A DNA stretch of 64,000 nucleotides from Iris pallida. Lineage: Eukaryota; Streptophyta; Magnoliopsida; Asparagales; Iridaceae. Below the pieces are notes generated by a model. It was given only the letters and a program-made list of their open reading frames with translations. It made no database searches and was not told the origin of the DNA. The position numbers and the translations under genes were made by a program. The DNA lies in the NCBI GenBank assembly GCA_029216955.1, contig JANAVB010006999.1:399853-463852 (forward strand). The letters are read 5' to 3'. Of the stretch, positions 32,601-45,179 are shown piece by piece (position 1 is the stretch's first letter; each line of letters starts with the position of its first letter).

Positions 32601-35600
32601 CATAAACAAGATAGGTACTCCCTAAGGTAGAGTTCTATTCTGCATAAATCCTAGAGCCTTCATTGATCTGGTCCTTCATCTTCTATGAACTTCGAGTCTG
32701 CATCATGCCTTTGTAGGAGGCAAGGTCTGCTAGATAGGAAGAGAGTCCCTAGGTTGTGGCCTAACAGGTGTTGCTGGAATATGAGCTCTGGTTTGATGGA
32801 AAGATAAGGGGCAGTCCTTTACCCGATGTTTAGCAGATCCACATGCCAAACATCGTCCCAATCTCTTGCGGCAACTAACGGTCTGATGACCAGGCCTCTT
32901 GCAATAGTTACAAGCCCAAAGCTTCTTACGACAAGACTGCCGGAGAGTACTTGATGGGACCCAAATATCTTCTAAATTCAGGGGTATCCTTCCTAGGACA
33001 AAGTTCTGCTCTAACTTGGTTGGGGATATCTAAGGATACATCATGACGTTCTTCATGTCTTCTCTCGTGATATTCATCTGTTCCTGCTGGGCTTCATCTT
33101 GAGCTTTCTGGAACTCCAGGATTTCTTGAAATAGGACAACCATTTGGAAGATGATTGCTGGTACTGGTGGAGCAACAAAAATGGATACTCCACCAAGGAA
33201 ATGTAACTCAGTTGAGATGAGATAGGAATCGCCAGTGTAGTGAAAACTTCACTGGATGCATTATGAGGACGGTCAAACAGCCGCGAGGGAAAAGACCCTG
33301 GGCTTGGTTAAGAATATGGGGTATGATCCGGAGATGACACCTCATCGCCAGCAGGATTGGTCTTGTCAATGGTAATTCTCTGGAAGGTTTAGGATGCAAA
33401 CATAAGCAAGGTAGCCTACCAGTCTATAATCAAACAAAAATATTTATTTATAATATATTCCGGTCCTATGTTGTGACAAATTGATGTTCTAGTGTTCTAA
33501 TTGTTTCTAAATATGTTTTCCTAAGTTGTTGTTCTGACCTGCATGGGCCACCACTAAAAACATGTCACGACCCGGTCCCAATTGCTTGGGTCGAATCGGA
33601 TCATGCCCAGCCTGCACCGTTGTTGAGACGGCGGCAGTAAGCTGTTCAGTAGCAGGTAACCATACAACAACACTATATTGTCACAACTCAACATTCGGAA
33701 ATTTAAAACTTTATTAAACTTTTACATGAAATAAAAGATACAACTTAAACCATTTTTTTTATACATCATGAATAAAAGAAAACTCTAGGCAAACAGCTCA
33801 GCAATCTCGAATTCCTCGTCTTGGGATCGCGTAACAAAGCCTCATCAGTGATACCTAAAATGTTGGGTCTCCAGTCAGGAGGGAGCAAAGTACAATTACG
33901 AATATCCAATAATTCAAATAATAATTTGAAATTTGCAATGTTAAACAATTTGAAATACTTTAACAATATTTTTCACAATTCTACAATTGAAAACAATGTG
34001 ATTTGAGTAGGTAACGAACTATGACCGGCTTGGGATGATTCAATTATATCCTAATGATACGGTCCGGCCTATCCTCGTGTATAGGAGGAATCAGCTCGCA
34101 CAATCAATGATGCAATATAGGGGTATTGGTCATAGACGCTACACTACTCCCCCAATATCCCGAGTCAATCAGATTCAATCAATGAGTCAATATTCGAACT
34201 CTAGGAGAGAGTTCCGTGTAACAATGTGGTTTAAAATTGCAATAAAACAATTACTAGATAAATTACCAATTAGACATAACTGCACTTGCCTTTGTTTTAG
34301 AATGACTGGATAGACGAGTCGGTACCGAAGAGGAACGTCAGTTGTAACTTCGAGTTCCTACAGTTGAGAACTCGACTTAGATCCTTGAATAACCAGACTA
34401 AGTGTGCTAGTTGCAATCTCTAGTAGACATGTCCTAGTCAGGTTTTAAATTGTATTTATTTACAGCTAACGATTACGTCGCAACTACGTGCGTTGATTAA
34501 CCGGTTAATTGGATTATTTGGAAAATCACGAGAATCGATTACAATTTTGGAAAACTTTGTGTTTTCATAATATGTATATAAAATACAGTTTCTTTTAGTG
34601 ACAAACAGTGAATTAATAATATTTTATTTATTTTAGCTAAACTCGTATTTAAGCCGTAAATTACGTCCTAACTACGAATATGAAATCAATCCAAACCACC
34701 CAAATTTACATCCACCAGAAAAGAAAAGAAAACAAACTACGCTACACCAATACATGGGCACAGCTACTGGTCCTAGGGTGGGCTTATGCCCGATACATCT
34801 TTCTTTTACATTAAATAAGAAAATGACTGAATTATTAAATAAAATGCAGAATTTAAATGACTATAATATTTAGCCTAAAAAAATAAAATAATAATTTAAA
34901 GAAAGCTAGGAGTCTCAGACTCGGTCCATTTCCTCAAATTCGGTTTATGCCTCAACGTCCGGTCGGACCGGTGCGTTTGCATTTCGCCGGGGCCCACAGA
35001 CCGGTACGGTCGTCGCCCGAAAATCGGTTTTATAAATCATTTTCGAAAGCCGGTTTTGAAATCAATAAAAATATAATTTTGTAAAAATTGGGCAGCACTT
35101 CCTCTATTTCGGGACAAACCCAAGAACTGGGAAGTGCGCCAACAACTCCTGCAAAATGTCCCAAACCAGGGAAACCCATTTCCAACCCAAAATAGTCCAC
35201 AGAAATATCCGCCAAAATAATTCCAACACCACAGAATTAATTCCAATCCACCGAATAATTTCCGAAATATCCGAGAATTCCAATACCAACCAATTCACGC
35301 CAACCCAGCAAGTAAAACACAGGAAATCAAACTAACGCAGCTAATCGAAATATAAAACGCAGCTATCCGGATTCCCGAGAGGGAACCGGGGGACCGATCT
35401 ATCATCATTGACTCACGGGAGGGACGAACTACTCTGATTATCAGAAATTACCAGTTTCCATTGGCGGGGAGCCGCGGGAAAAAACTCGGGAAAGGAATCC
35501 GAACTAAGTCGGCAGCAGGACGAAGATCCGAACCGCGAAAAAGTCCACGGACAGCGGGGAAATCCACAGAAAGGGTGCTGGACAGCGACGGGGTCGGGTT

Positions 35601-37783
35601 CTGACAGCGGGGCGCGGAGGGGATCGCGGTCACAGGGGAGATCCGCCGACTGGACAGCGGCGCGGGACAAAGGGGCTCGGCCATGGGGCGGTGGCGGAGA
35701 GGATCGCCGGAGCAAGGGGGCGCGGTGGCTCGGCCACAGACGGATCCGGCCGGAGCAAGGCGGTAGCCTCGGGAAACCCTCGGGGAAAGGGGGTTGCTGG
35801 CCACGGGCGGAGAGGACGGCGCCGGCGGTGAAGCCGCGCGGAGGGAGCGGTGGCGGCGCGGTGGAGCCTCGCCGGAGAGGGGCTCGGGGAAACAGCGGCG
35901 GGGCTCGGGAACGCTCGGCGCGAGCTCGGGAGGGGCGCGAGAGCGCTGGCCTCGGGGAACTCGCCGGTGGGGGCTCGGGGTCGCACGCGCGCAGGGTGGT
36001 CGGACTCGGGGAGCGGGGCGCTGCGAGCTCGGGCGGTCGGGATTGCCGACGTCGGAGCTGGCGCGGGAGGCACACGGGGATTAGCGACGAAGGGGGTCGG
36101 GCCTGGAGGGCGCGCACGATCCGCGGAAATCGTCGAGGGTTTGGTCAGAGCTGGCTAGGGCTCGGGTGGGAAAAAGAAGGGTTTTTGGAGAGAGTTGGGT
36201 GAAGAGGGAAACTTATATAGGGAGAGGTGAGAGGAGTTACCAGGGAAAAGAAAACCAACGGCCGGAAGGGGAAGGATCGTCGATTTTCTGACGGTTACAG
36301 GAGATGGGGGGGGGGGTTCAGCCAAAACCGAGAGACTACAGTTCTCTCTCTCTAAAGAAATGAAAAGTTTTTAGTTTTTTTTTTTTAAAAAAGGTTTTAT
36401 GGATAAGGATTAATTGGGTTTGGTTTAAGTTTTTAATTAAAGAGGGATCAAAGGATTTGGGTTAAACCAATATCTAAGAGATTTATTTCTCCTACAGGTT
36501 GGGCTATGAAGACTTAGTCTTAAGAAAAAATTTGGGCTAAACAATTGTTGTGGTTAAAAGAAATATTAGGGAAAAACTTTACAAAAGAAAATATAAATAA
36601 ACTTTTATTTATTTATATAAATATTTTTAGTTTTCAAAATGAGTTTGGGTCTGAACCTGACAAATAAAAATCCAAGTTTGAAAAATAATAATTTTAATCT
36701 AAGTAACATAAAAATTTACCTGTTTTGATAAAATTTCCAGTTTTAAATAATTTTTTAAAAATATAAATTCCTAAATTAACAATTAAGAATTAATTATATT
36801 AGCTAATAAAAAATAATTTTTCTGAAATTACGGGTTTCACAGTGCGCCTGCAGTTATTAGATCTAGCCCGCAACTGGTGGGCCATGCAAGCGGTAGGATT
36901 GACAGCACCTGTTCCCTGGGCAGTATTTAGCAAAAGATTCCAGACCAAGTACTTCGACGCGGTGGCTCGATATGACCTGCAGACCAGATTTGCCAACTTG
37001 AAGCAAGGAGGCAGGACGGTCGACAGTTATGCATCGAAGTTTTCCAGACTCAGTCGGTTTGCTCCCACCTTAGTGGCGACCGAGTTTGATAGGGCCCAGC
37101 GGTTCCAGCAGGGGCTCCACTTGGAGATCATATTGGCAGTAGAACAGTTCGAGCACAGAACTTTTGATGCCGTCTTGCGAGCAGCTAGGAGGCACGAGTA
37201 TACCTCCCAGAGGATTGTGGATAGGACCGGAGGACGGAAGCGGTCCCACAGTCAAATGAATCAGTCTTCAGCACCAGCCCCGGCAGCTAGGGCTTTGACT
37301 ATTGGAGCTCCGAGGCGAGCAACCTCAGTTACGTCGGTCCAGCACTCGACCCCGACGTACCCTCCGCAGAAACAGAAGCAAGCGCAGCCTTCCGCTGAGG
37401 GTTGTTCTTATTGTGGGAAGCCTGGACACGTTGTGTCAGAGTGTCGCAAGGCACTGGGATTATGCTTGTTGTGTGGGGCACCGGACCATAGGGTGGGGTC
37501 CTGCCCATTCAGAGTCGATTCAGCATCAACAATATCTAGTCCCTCGGTTAGGGGACCAGTACCAGCTCCAGTACCAGTCCAGCAGCAGCAACAGTTGCCG
37601 AGGCCATTGTCGCCTCAGGCCCAAGTGTTTCAGCAGCAGTACCAGCCTCCGAGGCCATTGTCGACTCAGGCCCAGGCCTTCCAGCAGCAGAGGCCTCAGC
37701 AGTTCGCCCTGGCCCAGGCCCAGATCCAGAATCGACAGAGAGGTATCTGTGTCCTATTGTCTTGCTTTCCGCCGTTGTTATGA
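26623..37783 (+). CDS. A gag (capsid/nucleocapsid), split by antisense element B
   Basis: Two coding parts: 26623-26939 and 36847-37783 (the GTGCG at 36842-36846 is the duplicated target). Counting the target once, the frame runs on without a stop, about 417 codons. The N-terminus is Pro/Gln/Val-rich (VPPVQPVQPVEP), then PPFFDGTEDAITADAWLQD, the usual capsid entry of Ty3 gag. Part 2 has WWAMQ, FSKRFQTKYF and RTVDSYASKFSRLSRFAP. Two zinc knuckles follow: CSYCGKPGHVVSEC and CLLCGAPDHRVGSC. The tail is Gln/Pro-rich. The first in-frame ATG is used; the frame is open further upstream to 26510. The gene is disrupted now but was intact when B arrived. Confidence 0.85.
26940..30214 (-). repeat. B 3' LTR (left in the window)
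   Basis: 3275 bp. It contains a GC-rich block (28800-29560) with long open frames on both strands, present almost unchanged in the other LTR; composition explains them. It borders the polypurine region at 30225-30262 on the minus strand. Confidence 0.93.
30215..33562 (-). pseudogene. B internal region: degenerate gag-pol (minus strand)
   Basis: Read on the minus strand from 33562. Gag: two zinc knuckles near 32940-32820, CNYCKRPGHQTVSC and CLACGSAKHRVKDC, both complete. RT is broken pieces around 32650-32250. RNase H lies near 31900-31780. Integrase: GGKGTNWIIMNRLTKSAHF near 31010-30950. The GVPRGKQSERSIQTLEDV frame near 30860-30820 shows a deletion joining VPVSIV- and QSER-type parts. The pol end lies near 30770-30600. 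Many stops and no DSGA protease. After it comes a conserved non-coding block (30396-30470). Confidence 0.75.
33536..33553 (-). promoter_or_regulatory. B primer-binding site, tRNA-Ile(AAU) type
   Basis: The plus strand reads GACCTGCATGGGCCACCA, so the minus strand is a perfect 18-base complement of the tRNA-Ile(AAU) end. It lies 9 bases from the LTR at 33563. Confidence 0.8.
33563..36841 (-). repeat. B 5' LTR (right in the window)
   Basis: 3279 bp, nearly identical to 26940-30214. It ends (minus-strand start) TGTGAAACCCGTAATTTCAG beside GTGCG at 36842. Confidence 0.93.
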
Positions 37784-38053
37784 GGGACACGTGTCATGAT
37801 TCATGTGTCCTAATTACCACGGTATATCCTGGGTCCGAGCCATGTCCTAGATCATTTGAAAACGATTATTGGTACCAACCTTTTCATATGAGGAGAGGCC
37901 CGTGTCCATGTTTGACCAAAGAGAGATACCTCAAGCGCAAGACTATCAGTTTAGTTCATGTTGCTTGAGTTTATCGCTCCTTGGGAGAGTCAAACGTGGG
38001 AGTGTGAGGATGATATCCGATCGCGTTATCCCTACCAGTTTGACTCATAAGGT
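37784..38053 (+). pseudogene. A pol remnant: integrase C-terminus and chromodomain only
   Basis: Directly after the gag tail, pieces in shifting frames match the end of chromovirus pol: EERPVSMFDQRE near 37890 and WESQTWECEDDIRSRYPYQF near 37990-38045, ending in a stop. These correspond to the chromodomain. About 3 kb of pol that would normally precede them is absent, so gag is fused almost directly to the pol end. Confidence 0.7.
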
Positions 38054-38218
38054 ATAATGTCTTCCTTATGCCTTGCGCTCTTCATTCCTTGATTGCATGT
38101 ATGATTGTATGATTGAACTGCTTAGTGTAGCTTGTCTGTGCTTAGTGTAGCTTGTCGTGGCAATCTCTAGCTCCCTGATTAAATTTCGAGGACGGAATTC
38201 TTTTAAGGTGGGTAGAGT

Positions 38219-41003
38219 TGTCACCCTCATTTTCTGTATTTCCTGTATTTCGTATTTGTACTCGTAATTTGATTTTGGCAAGTATTTTATTTTCTCGACT
38301 TGTGGATTTGGTTTCTCGTAAATGGGTTTTGGACCATGGCTTGGTTTTATTTTGTGGAGTTGGTTTGGTTCATCATGAGAGGAACACCTTAGCCTATTCT
38401 CTACCTCCATTCTACCACAACCCACCATCATAAATTCCTACCTACTTTTCTCTCTCCTCTTTATTTTTCATTTACTTCTCCAACTTCTTCTTCTTTCTTA
38501 TTCCACACAACACCAACACCCATAGGCAAGTGCACCTTGCCACCACATGAGAACCACTTTTTATTTGTCTATTAGCTAGATTAGGCCATGGAGATCAACA
38601 TTAGAACTTGACATTTTGTGATTTGGAGTTTCCATTATTCTAGATCTAGGTTTTTACTATTTTCGGATTTGCATGATTTTGATCTATTTAACTTGGATTT
38701 TAGTTTGTTGTGATGCTTCCATGTGGAAGAGAATTCAATTTTACTCAAGTTAGAGCTTTGAAAATCTAAATTTCATTTTGATTTGATCAAGTTATGAAGT
38801 TTTGAACTTTGGAGTTCTTGGAGTCTTCTTCTCGGCCTGGAGAAGAAGACAGCAGCATGCGCTCTTTAGCGCAGTGCTGGATTGCGCATCCCCCTCGGCC
38901 AGCGCTCTTTAGCGCAGCGCCGACCGCGCAGCTTGCCCCTTGGCGAACTGCGCTCAACCTGATTGTGCATGGATTCTTGCGCAGTCTGCTCATGCGCAAT
39001 CTATCCCTGCGCACTCCACTCATGCGTAATCTGGCCCTGCGCCATCCATTCCTGCGCAACCTGATCCAGCGTAATCCATCTGCTGCGTACTTGGCACCCT
39101 GCGCAGTTGGTACCCTGCGCAGCTCACCCTGCGCACTTGGCACCCTGCACAGTTGGTACCCTGCGCAGCTCACCCTGCGCACTTGGCACCCTACGCAGTT
39201 GGTACCCTGTGCAGCTCTCCCTGTGCACTTGGCACCCTGCGCAGTTGGTACCCTGCGCAGCTCATCCTGCGCACTTGGCACCCTGCACAGTACATACCCT
39301 GCACAACCTACTTGTCTATGATGAATTTGTTATTTCTTGATCTTGGCTCTTCTATAGTCCTATTTTATATTAGTATTTTATTAGGTATTTTACGCCTTTT
39401 GTCATGAACTTGATTTTACTTAATATGTTTGGAATGATTATTGTACATGGCTTGGTATGACATGGAACTAGCATAACACGATAGTAACCCGTAGTGGTGC
39501 ACTCCTGACATGACCAACCTGACTTGATAGTGGCCCGTGGCGGCGCACTCCTGACTTGACTTGACTTGACTTGACTTGATAACTTAACTTGACCTGCCTT
39601 GACACCGTGGGTGGTTTTTTCTTGCTTGCTTGTTAAATCCACTTGTCCAGTCTTGCATCATGTCTAGGATGGGACTCCTGAGTACCACGGTCAGGAGTAC
39701 CTACTAAAATGGATTAAGGCTAATAACTAGAATAATTCAGTAGTCATGAGAGATTTCCCCAGTTACAGGCAATCCCGTTATCTCGGCCGCAATTGTTTGG
39801 ACTTGTAGCCTGCCGTCGAGTAGGGCACATTTCCAGCTCACCGTCGTGTGGGGCAAATAATTATTGATAACTGCTTAATGAATTCAAATCGCCTGGATAA
39901 CCTGGATTAGCTGCAGGGCTTGTGGCTGGAGGAACATCTCATTGCATCTTGTTAGTAATTAGGTTTGTGATAACCCTAGTTAGTTAAAGTAGCAAGCCGT
40001 AATTATTGCTTGGCCGTGATTGATTGGATGGAGTCTAGTCCCGCTTGTCCTGTCTTGATCCTGTACAAGGTTATGACATGACATGCTTCTCGTGCTTTAA
40101 TCTTAATTCTATATCATGAATAATTGCATACCTTGATTTCTTATATTCACCTTGCCGATAAATGGTGGGAAACCAAGTTCCGTTCAGACGAAGGATTACA
40201 ACCCCGGTCCTTGTTTGGTTTACGGGTTGTAACCTGGTCATCTGAATAGTCCCATGGTTATCTCATCGTATATCATCCTGTCATGCTTTTCCATATGTCC
40301 TGTCTTTTAGTGATTCTATACAAAATTGTCTTTTATATTACCCATCATGCTTTTTCTTAAATTACTGTCTTTTATTATGTAATTATATTATTGTGCTGAT
40401 TGCTGGTTTTTGTTCTTATTTCGTGGCCTCCTTTGTGGCACTTGCTCTTTCTGGGGTCTGACCCAGCTGGTTTTGTATGGCCAGATACCAGAGCAGCTCC
40501 AGAGGATCTACCTGTCTTCCAGCCCGATGGTGAACACTAGACGGAACCCGGGCAACGAGTGGGTTTTCTATTTTGTTTCGCTCACTCTATTGTAAAATTA
40601 TTCTTTTGAGGCGTTTAGCCGACGAGCACATGTTAGCTCGATTGCACTTTACTTCTGTCTGCCTACGGGCTGTAATCATGATTGGCAACTCGAGGTTGAT
40701 CATGTATGACTTAACTCCTGCTAGTCCTTACATTTGTACGACTAGCTTCATGATCATCTGGATATGTAATGTTTGGGATGCCTTACAATTGTATATTTGG
40801 TGATCTGATATCTTGTGATTATTATTAGTTGGTTTAGATTGAGACAATAGGATAATTTATGACCCTAAGAGACTGATGGCTTGTAGATAAACCCTCACAT
40901 ATCTAGACAGCCGTGACCGTATGGTGAGATGGATTCCATTTCATCATACGTAGCTGGCTATGTCCGCTCCCGCTCTCCAGTATTCTGGTTCTGGGGCGTG
41001 ACA
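38219..41003 (+). repeat. A right LTR (2785 bp)
   Basis: Collinear with the left LTR. It is 93 bp longer, almost wholly because the minisatellite (39091-39288) has two extra 46-bp units. It ends GGGGCGTGACA before GCAGT. Confidence 0.93.
39091..39288. repeat. 46-bp minisatellite in A right LTR, four units
   Basis: Same unit as at 24511 but four copies. Several GCGCA words have become GCACA, GTGCA or ACGCA, which are CpG-to-TpG/CpA changes. Confidence 0.9.
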
Positions 41004-41008
41004 GCAGT

Positions 41009-41074
41009 CCTGAAAGGAACTTGTTGCACAACAAGACTGCCATAATTTCTAGCAGTCATCGAAGTATCGAGGAC
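41009..41074. repeat. palindromic tandem repeat, middle part
   Basis: The 66 bases between A and D read CCTGAAAGGAACTTGTTGCA, then ACAACAAGACTGCCATAATT and arms with AGCAGTC and GAGGAC. They continue the unit at 23639 and are continued at 62827. Confidence 0.8.
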
Positions 41075-44000
41075 TGTCACGTCCCGAGTCGACAAATCGC
41101 TCGTCCCCGGTGTTATTATGCCGAGTCGATCGTCCTCGCTAAGGCGTGATGCCGTACGAGTCTGGAATTGCACTCGTACAAGGCAAGAACGTTACGTTGA
41201 TTATTATATTGAAACACCAAGCTGAAACTTCACGATTCACATCAAAATATAAGACGCAGTATTGAAAGATAGAAATATGCTTTTCATTCATAGCTTGCAA
41301 CAATGTGCAAGTCGTAATTACATTGGATGCCGTTACGGCTACATCGATTGAAAATAAAAGAAACATACTCGACAAGCTGCCTGAACTAACACTTGTCGTT
41401 CCATACATTGCCCCTTTATACATAAGCATTCGATTTGATTTGGCTTAAAATACTTCAGAATAGGAAGAGCTTCAAAATGCCTCTCTGCACTTCAGCTTCA
41501 GTTTAGAGCTCCCGCCGAACCTGGGGGATTGGGGGAGGGGGTTAGCACACTTGCTAAGTGGACAAGATGAACCCACTCGTCTAAACTGTAAGCTCTTTGG
41601 ATTTTTAGGGTTATTTTAAATTTCTAAATGATTTATTTTTGATAAATATATTTGTATTATATTTGGTTTTGATAATTAAATATACTATTCGTGACTTTGA
41701 TTTTTGGAGCGCCAGAGATGTCAACCTCTCGAAACGCTCTTTATGATTTTTGATCTAGACAAATTTATCTTCATGTTGATATATCATGTCCTACCCAAAC
41801 TTGTTCTCTTGTACTCTATTTGCATCGCAGAACTTTCAGGTCAAATTAGGCCATTTGAATCATTTTTAATTATTATTAAATTTCCACTTTTATTTTTGAT
41901 CATCATGTGCACCTTGCCGTGACTTTTAATTTAGAAGCACAAGACTAGTCATTTTCTCCAAACTAACTTGTCATGCACGATCTACTCGAGACACTCTCCG
42001 CCCATGACCTTCGTGTCCCACTCAGACACACCCTCTTGTGCTTCATTTTTATCGCACAATTTTTCAGACATTTGACCCAATCTCGATTTACCCCACCGAG
42101 TCTCATTTAATTCCAACTTAAATTGGAGACACCATTTTGACCCAAACTGGTCGACCCAAGTTATGGGCACGGTCCATTTTGAGCCTACTACACGCATACC
42201 ACTTGTGTCCCATCCAATTGAGTCTCCATATACTATTTATTTATCCATTATTACAAATGACCAATTTAAGTTATTTTAATTATCGGAACCCAATTAGACC
42301 CAATGGTGACCCAACTCGACTCATTTGGACTCAACCCAAGTACCATGCAACATTCCTCATCCATACCCAAACACACAACACCAACACCCTACAAAACACC
42401 ATACACCAACCATCCCATCACCCACTTCCCAAGGTCAACACACATCACCATCACCCTCTCTCTCCTTGGAAAACCCCCCCTCTCACACACTCTCTTCCCT
42501 CACTCCTAGCCGGCCTAGAGACACCCCCTCTCTCATTCGGTTCTCTCTCTTCCCCCTCTCTTCTCGTCATTTTTCTTTCCTCCCCTTCAAAACCGAACTT
42601 TCCTCTCTCCATTTTCTTCATTCTCACACCACCTCCATCATCTTCATCATCAACTTCTTCATCCTCTCCTCCTCCTCCCCCCAACCGAGCAGCAGCCCCC
42701 ACACTATTACCACCCCCCCACAGGCCGAGCCCCTTCCTACATTCTTCTCCTTCTCCTCCTTGCATTGCTGCTGCTATGAACTACTACAGCTGCTGTCGCA
42801 TTTCTGTGCGCCGTCGTGCGCGAGGTCGGCCACCGCCGACCTCCCCTCTGGCGGCGGACCCAGGGCGCCCCCCTCGCTGTCGGAGCCCCCCCACAGCAGT
42901 GCATGCGATGCTGTTTGCTGCAGCTGCTGCGCAAGCTGCTGTCGCGCTGTTGCGCGCTTCCCGTACCGTCGCGCGCGAGGCCGAGCACCGTCGGACCACC
43001 CCCCTAGGCCGACGACCCCCCCAGGTAGCGAGGCACCCATTCCCGAGCTCCTTCCCGCGTTCCGAAGTCGTACGCACACGTCCTCTCCGTGCGACGTTCC
43101 CGACGTCTCCGTGTCGGTGAGACGTGCACGTCGCATCGTAGTCGCTTTCCCCGCGTGCCTTCGCTGTCACGCCCCGCTCCCGTAGGAGCGATCGTCATCG
43201 CTAAGGCGTGATGCCGCACGAGCCTAGATTGCGCTCGTGCAAGGCAGGTTCCATAACGACCGATTACAGCGGCGGCGACGGGGTCGTCGCACAGAAGTCC
43301 CAAGCAGATACATTGAATACGCAGCAGAAATTTAGAACAAGCACACATGAACACAAGTCATTCAAAAGAAACTCTTTTATTGATATTGAATACAAGATTA
43401 CATTTGTGGGCGCAAGGCCAAATTATAAGTCTCTCGTGCTCACTTTTCTCTCATTTACAAGTCACTCTGCTCTCTCTCATCTCTCGATACAATGCTTGAG
43501 CCAGTGGAAGCTTCGAAAGGCGATGTCCATACATTATGTCCTGTATAAGTCTTCAATCAACACGGTCGCACGCTTCGAATCGCTAAGGAACTCCGTGCCT
43601 CGACGCATCCAAGCGAGCTTCGCGCCACGAGCTTCTACCTGTGCCTGCACATGAACACTGTGTGGGTGTCAGTACTCAACTGTATTGGTGTAGTGAGCTT
43701 CTCGTCCACCCATACATAACCGACACGTTCATTTACTTTATGCAGCTTAAAACCCTTTCAATTGTCTTGCTAGTCTTGCCTTAGGATCAGTTTTAAGACT
43801 TGACGTCTAACCAACTCGACGTGCAACGGCATGGTCGTGCTACAATACCAACGTGTATTTCGATCGAGGCAGTGCCTCATCGCCTAGGTACTTGACCAAA
43901 CTTGAACTCGGGACGGCAGGGTCGTGCCATACTCTATTTGCGACTTCAACATATTCGGGACATCGCTTCGCCGAGGAGCAAATCAAGCGGACTCGGCCGT

Positions 44001-44679
44001 GCCAAGACTTTGTATTAAACTCAAGATCACTAGACCAATTCTCGTGCCAACGATTCAAATGCCAAAGACGATAACGGGACGACTCGTGCAGGTCGTGCCT
44101 CTAGACCTTGCTTAGACTTGTTTGTGTTTCAAGATTGAGGCCGCGCCTCGCAACATATCAAGACATATCATACTACCCGCCTTGCGGCCTTCCTGGTCGA
44201 CTCATTTGCTAACTTAGACATGACTTGTGAAACATAGTGTTGATTCCATGAACATCCCGATGCCATCTATCGTGCCAAGCACGGTGTCTATGCTGCAGCC
44301 CAATCTTAGGCCCAGACCTTGTGTTACCGACTAGACATGATTCCAGTTCTAAACCCAATCCAAAGACATACACGCGGTGTACCGCTATTGCCGACACATC
44401 TACATGAGTGGTTACTAGCAATGTCAAGCTATCTTGGACTGGCTCGTAGGATATCGGTCTCGTCCCTACACGGGTAGCTAGCCCGGAGGCGTCGAAGTCC
44501 CCCATGCGGTTATCCAGCATCCTACTTTGAGCCATACTCGCTTCCCCCGGGCCGAATGATCCCGGCGCCCCGGCTATCATTCGAGAAGACTACACCTTGT
44601 CGACAAGTTGTCCAATGACCATGCATACTCGATCAACCAAGTCCTTCCGTATTCATGACCATGTTTTCCTTCCTTCTAT

Positions 44680-44828
44680 CAAGACTTAACGAGACTCCCA
44701 AGCCGGGGGACCGATCTCGTGTGCGGGACATATCAAGACATAGTGAGATTCCCAAGTAACGGGATCGATCTCGTGCGCGGGACTTATCAAGACTTAGCGA
44801 GACTCCCAAGTAGCGGGACCGATCTCGA
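44680..44828. repeat. 54-bp tandem repeat in F, about 2.7 units
   Basis: Units start TCAAGACTTAACGAGACTCC, TCAAGACATAGTGAGATTCC and TCAAGACTTAGCGAGACTCC. Because 54 is a multiple of 3, the minus strand gives an 18-residue peptide repeat; there is no other sign that it is coding. Confidence 0.9.
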
Positions 44829-45179
44829 TGATAACCAGTCGCGTGGACTTCCTTTGATCGTGGCATACTCTTTACTAAATCTGCCGTAGCTCGTGCCTTA
44901 GACAGACCTGGTTCTATAGGCGACGCTAACGCTCAAGTCATATACTTTACACGACTAGCCTTGTTCTCAAGGAACTATGCGACTTGACAACCGTAGCTAG
45001 AGCGGGACAGTGCTAGAATTGGCTTCGATAGCCCAACGCGGCTCTTGTCTATCTTATTCGGGCAACGACTCGACGAGCAAGGGCTACGCCGAGCTCCGCG
45101 TCGAGGGGAACGTGCTATGCACGGGGTCGACTTGAACAACCAAGTTCGTGCCTAGACTTAGCCAACGAGCCGTGCAAGA

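Larger units (their letters stand above)
26940..36841 (-). mobile_element. element B: Ty3/gypsy chromovirus inserted antisense in A gag
   Basis: Flanked by GTGCG (26935-26939 and 36842-36846). On the minus strand the LTR runs TGTGAAACCC...CGTGACA. LTRs are 26940-30214 and 33563-36841. They differ by scattered single bases and short indels, so B is the youngest insertion in A. The primer site (33536-33553) is next to the right-hand copy, which shows the minus orientation. The internal part is only 3.3 kb and is decayed. LTR end and internal sequences match element C, so the two are relatives. Confidence 0.93.
23640..41003 (+). mobile_element. element A: gag-only Ty3/gypsy chromovirus derivative, with element B nested
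   Basis: LTRs 23640-26331 and 38219-41003 begin TGTCACCC and end GGCGTGACA. The 5-bp target GCAGT stands on both sides (23635-23639 and 41004-41008). Internal order: tRNA-Ile primer site (26341-26358), gag (split by B), a chromodomain remnant, and a polypurine region ATTTCGAGGACGGAATTCTT. Protease, RT, RNase H and integrase are absent. Without B the element is about 7.5 kb. The LTRs look very similar by eye apart from the minisatellite, so the insertion is fairly recent. Confidence 0.93.

Noticed and set aside
42137..43185. 327- and 286-codon Pro/Ser-rich frames
   Set aside because: Overlapping open frames on several strands in the C-rich part of E's left LTR, with no motif; compositional.
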